Shown here: positions 6,001-6,840 of the stretch, piece by piece
How positions within the stretch are numbered: position 1 is the stretch's first letter
How the letters are laid out: every line of letters begins with the position of its first letter
DNA from: Anaerolineales bacterium UBA4826
GTDB lineage: Bacteria > Chloroflexota > Anaerolineae > UBA4142
Assembly (NCBI GenBank): GCA_002400365.1
Contig: DHFK01000194.1
Span: 24,559-31,398 of the forward strand
Direction of reading: 5' to 3'
Length of the DNA stretch: 6,840 nt
The notes under the pieces: model-generated
What the model saw: the letters and a program-made list of their open reading frames with translations, nothing else
What the model was told of the DNA's origin: nothing
Databases searched by the model: none
Position numbers and translations under genes: made by a program

Positions 6001-6840
6001 GTGACGAGCATGAACAAGACCAAAGATATCGCGCTCGGTACGTGCGGCAGGAATGGACAGAATGGGGGTCAGCCCGCGCACCTTGCGGTGGATTCGAACA
6101 ACAACATGGTCTATGTCGCGCTGCACGCCTCCGCACGCGTCGCGGTGATTGACTCGACCGCCGATACCCTGGCGCAGTGTATCCCCGTCACGTCGGACGG
6201 CGCGAACTTTGGCGGGACGTTCGGGATCGCGGTGGACGCGTACTCTAGTTCAGTTTTCGTCGGCAATCGGGATACGTTCGACCTGTGGCGCATTGACGAC
6301 CAAACGCACGCGGCGAGCCGGGTAAAGAACTTTGCGGCGGACGGGAACGGCGGCAGTCCGTTCTACATCGGCGTCAACGACAAGACCGGCAAGCTGTTCG
6401 TGATAGTGGGCTTTTACATCGGGGGCAACATGGTGCCAAATCGCTTGTACGTTTACGACATTGACGCCTCTGGCAATTTGCTGAACGAGACGGTCGTGTC
6501 GGTGGGCAATACGGATGACGGCGGCTATGTGCTGCAGAGTCAGTGTTCGGCGATGATCTTCATCGCCGAGATGGCGGACAATCAACTTCGCATTCTCAAC
6601 GGCGATCTGACGCAATACGCGGCCCTTACGCCGTCCGGGGGGCTGATTGACAACGGACCGTTTGGCTTGCTTGAGAACGTCGTGTTAAGTCGAATCTACG
6701 TGAGCAACAAGACCGCCGGCACGCTGCGCGTGTTGAACGAATGTCCGGGACCGGTGGGGCCATCGAAACAGATCGTCGTGCCGACGCGCATCCGCGCGGC
6801 AACGTCACCCGCGCGCATCGCGACGCCTCTGCCGCGGACG
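3076..6840 (+). CDS. Large secreted mosaic protein: beta-helix, anchor-Q segment, three DUF11 repeats, seven-bladed propeller; C-terminus outside window
   Basis: The frame stays open for 1255 codons to the window end with no stop. Residues 1-36 are a signal peptide: basic MMVKLGRRALLRA, a hydrophobic core at about 13-28, likely cleavage after AYA (34-36). Residues 38-444 form a right-handed beta-helix. It starts with the pattern CDSWANACDLQ (52-62; C52 and C59 could form a disulfide) and YGGFVGTET (102-110), and continues through ILDGFTISGG and PTLTNVTF-type coils. It ends in a choice-of-anchor Q type segment, NYGGATQT to CDMGAYEF (396-444). Three DUF11-like beta-sandwiches follow (about 445-598, 599-737, 738-860). 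The third is canonical (DLAVTKTDGVNRALPGQTLV to NTARAADDGAHGADPTPADD). Then come YFPWISR (866-872), a Pro/Thr linker (875-899), seven YncE/NHL-like propeller blades (about 906-1222) and a second Pro/Thr/Ala linker (1224-1255). By family knowledge such modules are extracellular scaffolds or ligand-binding parts. No catalytic motif is visible, so adhesion, surface or matrix function is inference. Further domains or an anchor must follow beyond the window. Confidence 0.92.
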   Translation, partial: MMVKLGRRALLRALCVTLFALTLVILGTLSSELAYAATVRYATPGGLTSGACDSWANACDLQRALTVALSGDEIWVQQGTHTPTTGTDRTATFRLKNGVALYGGFVGTETLRTQRNWVTNVTTLSGEIGAPGISDNSYHIVTGTDFGSTGSLNSTAILDGFTISGGNANGDSNLNYDIGGGLCNCGNTYGKSASPTVRNIIFSNNAASYAGGALFNWYGSSPTLTNVTFSNNTAVSLGGAMDNYRQANPTLTNVTFMDNTTNGWGGALSARGAGGAIEGSNPTLINVTFTRNSAWEGGAIHHEENSNPVLTNVTLVNNSARNAGGAISNINTGTPGDYSGFAYVRNSIVWGNTAPTSPQIQNDPSDSARVIYSDVQGGYAGTGNISTDPLLGVLGNYGGATQTIPILAGSPAIDTASDSVCPATDQRGVLRPQGAHCDMGAYEFIPQIFKLAPSPITYTIGATITYDIRINLAEGVTQNLVVTDTLPSVPAGGLVYVSHQVITTAAASNGHLIADFNGTVTPSPIFTNSSPTLLFDFGSPTTPTDNDPTNKAFLLRLVVRVADVPGNQAGSTLTNTAALRYTGADNVSGGSQVVTVVEPKMEIGKTITPNRAAANDTVTFTLVVTNSGTSAAYDVIVGDPLSNNYFTAITEGTTPTGFTFGKVPGPTTTTVQYTNGTLAAGDSATFTFNAALTAGAPPDLVIANTASITQAKTLPAGIPNARNEPTVSASATLTVTVPDLAVTKTDGVNRALPGQTLVYTITVSNIGGRDATGVVLTDTISAYTTFVSASGSYSRNGNTLTWSAFDLGSGLSTTRWVTVTVTSPLSPNVLSITNTARAADDGAHGADPTPADDIASDTDPTFYRDYFPWISRMAPPTPTPTPTRTSTPTPSITPTPTPTRVMIAPQGMVSDLANDHLYLVSNGDGSVDIFKESTLTNNALPLKKVAVGRGPFGIGLINNKVYVANYGSDTVSVIDVTSMNKTKDIALGTCGRNGQNGGQPAHLAVDSNNNMVYVALHASARVAVIDSTADTLAQCIPVTSDGANFGGTFGIAVDAYSSSVFVGNRDTFDLWRIDDQTHAASRVKNFAADGNGGSPFYIGVNDKTGKLFVIVGFYIGGNMVPNRLYVYDIDASGNLLNETVVSVGNTDDGGYVLQSQCSAMIFIAEMADNQLRILNGDLTQYAALTPSGGLIDNGPFGLLENVVLSRIYVSNKTAGTLRVLNECPGPVGPSKQIVVPTRIRAATSPARIATPLPRT
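3655..4071 (+). repeat. Tandem beta-helix coils (five NPTLTNVTF...NN...GGA units) within the secreted protein
   Basis: Five protein-level repeats start at residues 194, 221, 248, 281 and 307, each with the pattern [SN]P-x-[LV]-x-N-[VI]-[TI]-x, then about 10 residues and a GGA motif. Spacings are 27, 27, 33 and 26 residues. The DNA is also partly conserved (CCGACGCTGACGAACGT-like blocks). The regular period fits one coil of a parallel beta-helix per unit. A more divergent coil precedes them at about 157-193 and includes the close cysteine pair C183 and C185. Confidence 0.8.
5698..5772 (+). repeat. Pro/Thr linker encoded by a CCN-ACN simple repeat
   Basis: Twenty-five codons (residues 875-899) are almost only Pro and Thr, with single Arg, Ile and Ser interruptions. 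The DNA is a degenerate six-base CCN-ACN repeat, most regular at its 3' end. It joins the third DUF11 repeat and YFPWISR motif to the beta-propeller, and is expected to be an extended, flexible extracellular tether. Repeats like this can change length by slippage. Confidence 0.85.
5779..6741 (+). repeat. Seven-bladed YncE/NHL-like beta-propeller domain within the secreted protein
   Basis: Seven units can be aligned by eye, starting near residues 906, 950, 1000, 1048, 1093, 1150 and 1194. Each has a turn such as GPFGIG, QPAHLAVD, GTFGIAVD or GPFGLL, then a strand like KVYVANYGSDTVSVIDV, MVYVALHASARVAVID or RIYVSNKTAGTLRVLN. Spacings are 44-57 residues. Seven is a normal closed-propeller number, so this domain appears complete inside the window. 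Its ligand cannot be predicted. Confidence 0.75.

Noticed and set aside
4531..6126. Minus-strand open frame of 531 codons
   Set aside because: It lies in antisense register with the codons of the secreted protein, which has clear domains throughout. The product is an Arg/Val/Gly-rich string with no recognisable motif. It is explained by the scarcity of TTA, CTA and TCA in the sense gene. The frames at 3745-4509 and 6250-6615 have the same origin.

Overview
The window looks like chromosome of a GC-rich, free-living bacterium, most probably a member of the Chloroflexota (Anaerolineae-like). This is inferred from three things: a large MalT-like (LAL) regulator, a DUF6391-type membrane protein of the kind seen in cyanobacteria and Chloroflexota, and a very large secreted protein built from beta-helix, DUF11 and propeller modules joined by Pro/Thr linkers. 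No marker gene confirms the taxon. Codon use is uniformly rich in GCG, CGC and GAC, and I see no sign of a recently acquired segment, tRNA, rRNA, CRISPR array or insertion sequence.

Layout. Positions 1-2421 (minus strand) hold the first 807 codons of an ATP-dependent LuxR-family (LAL/MalT-like STAND) regulator. The frame is still open at position 1, so the C-terminal DNA-binding end lies outside the window. A 138-base divergent intergenic region (2422-2559) carries plausible sigma-70-type promoters facing both ways and a short perfect GC-rich palindrome between them. On the plus strand, 2560-3066 encodes a small two-helix membrane protein resembling DUF6391, with conserved-looking HAIEH and HPRCGTN motifs. 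After 9 bases, a second plus-strand gene starts at 3076 and stays open to the end of the window (1255 codons, no stop).

The 3076 gene product has a signal peptide, a right-handed beta-helix ending in a choice-of-anchor Q type segment, three DUF11-like beta-sandwich repeats, a YFPWISR motif followed by a Pro/Thr linker, a seven-bladed beta-propeller, and a second Pro/Thr/Ala-rich linker leading out of the window. It is probably an extracellular surface or matrix protein.

How the parts may work together (inference). The two plus-strand genes probably form one transcription unit. The divergent regulator is a candidate controller of that unit or of itself, but its target cannot be read from the sequence. 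The two large genes, which together fill most of the window, each run off an edge and so have no complete open frame here. Most of the complete open frames inside them lie antisense in the same codon register and exist only because the real genes avoid TTA, CTA and TCA codons.
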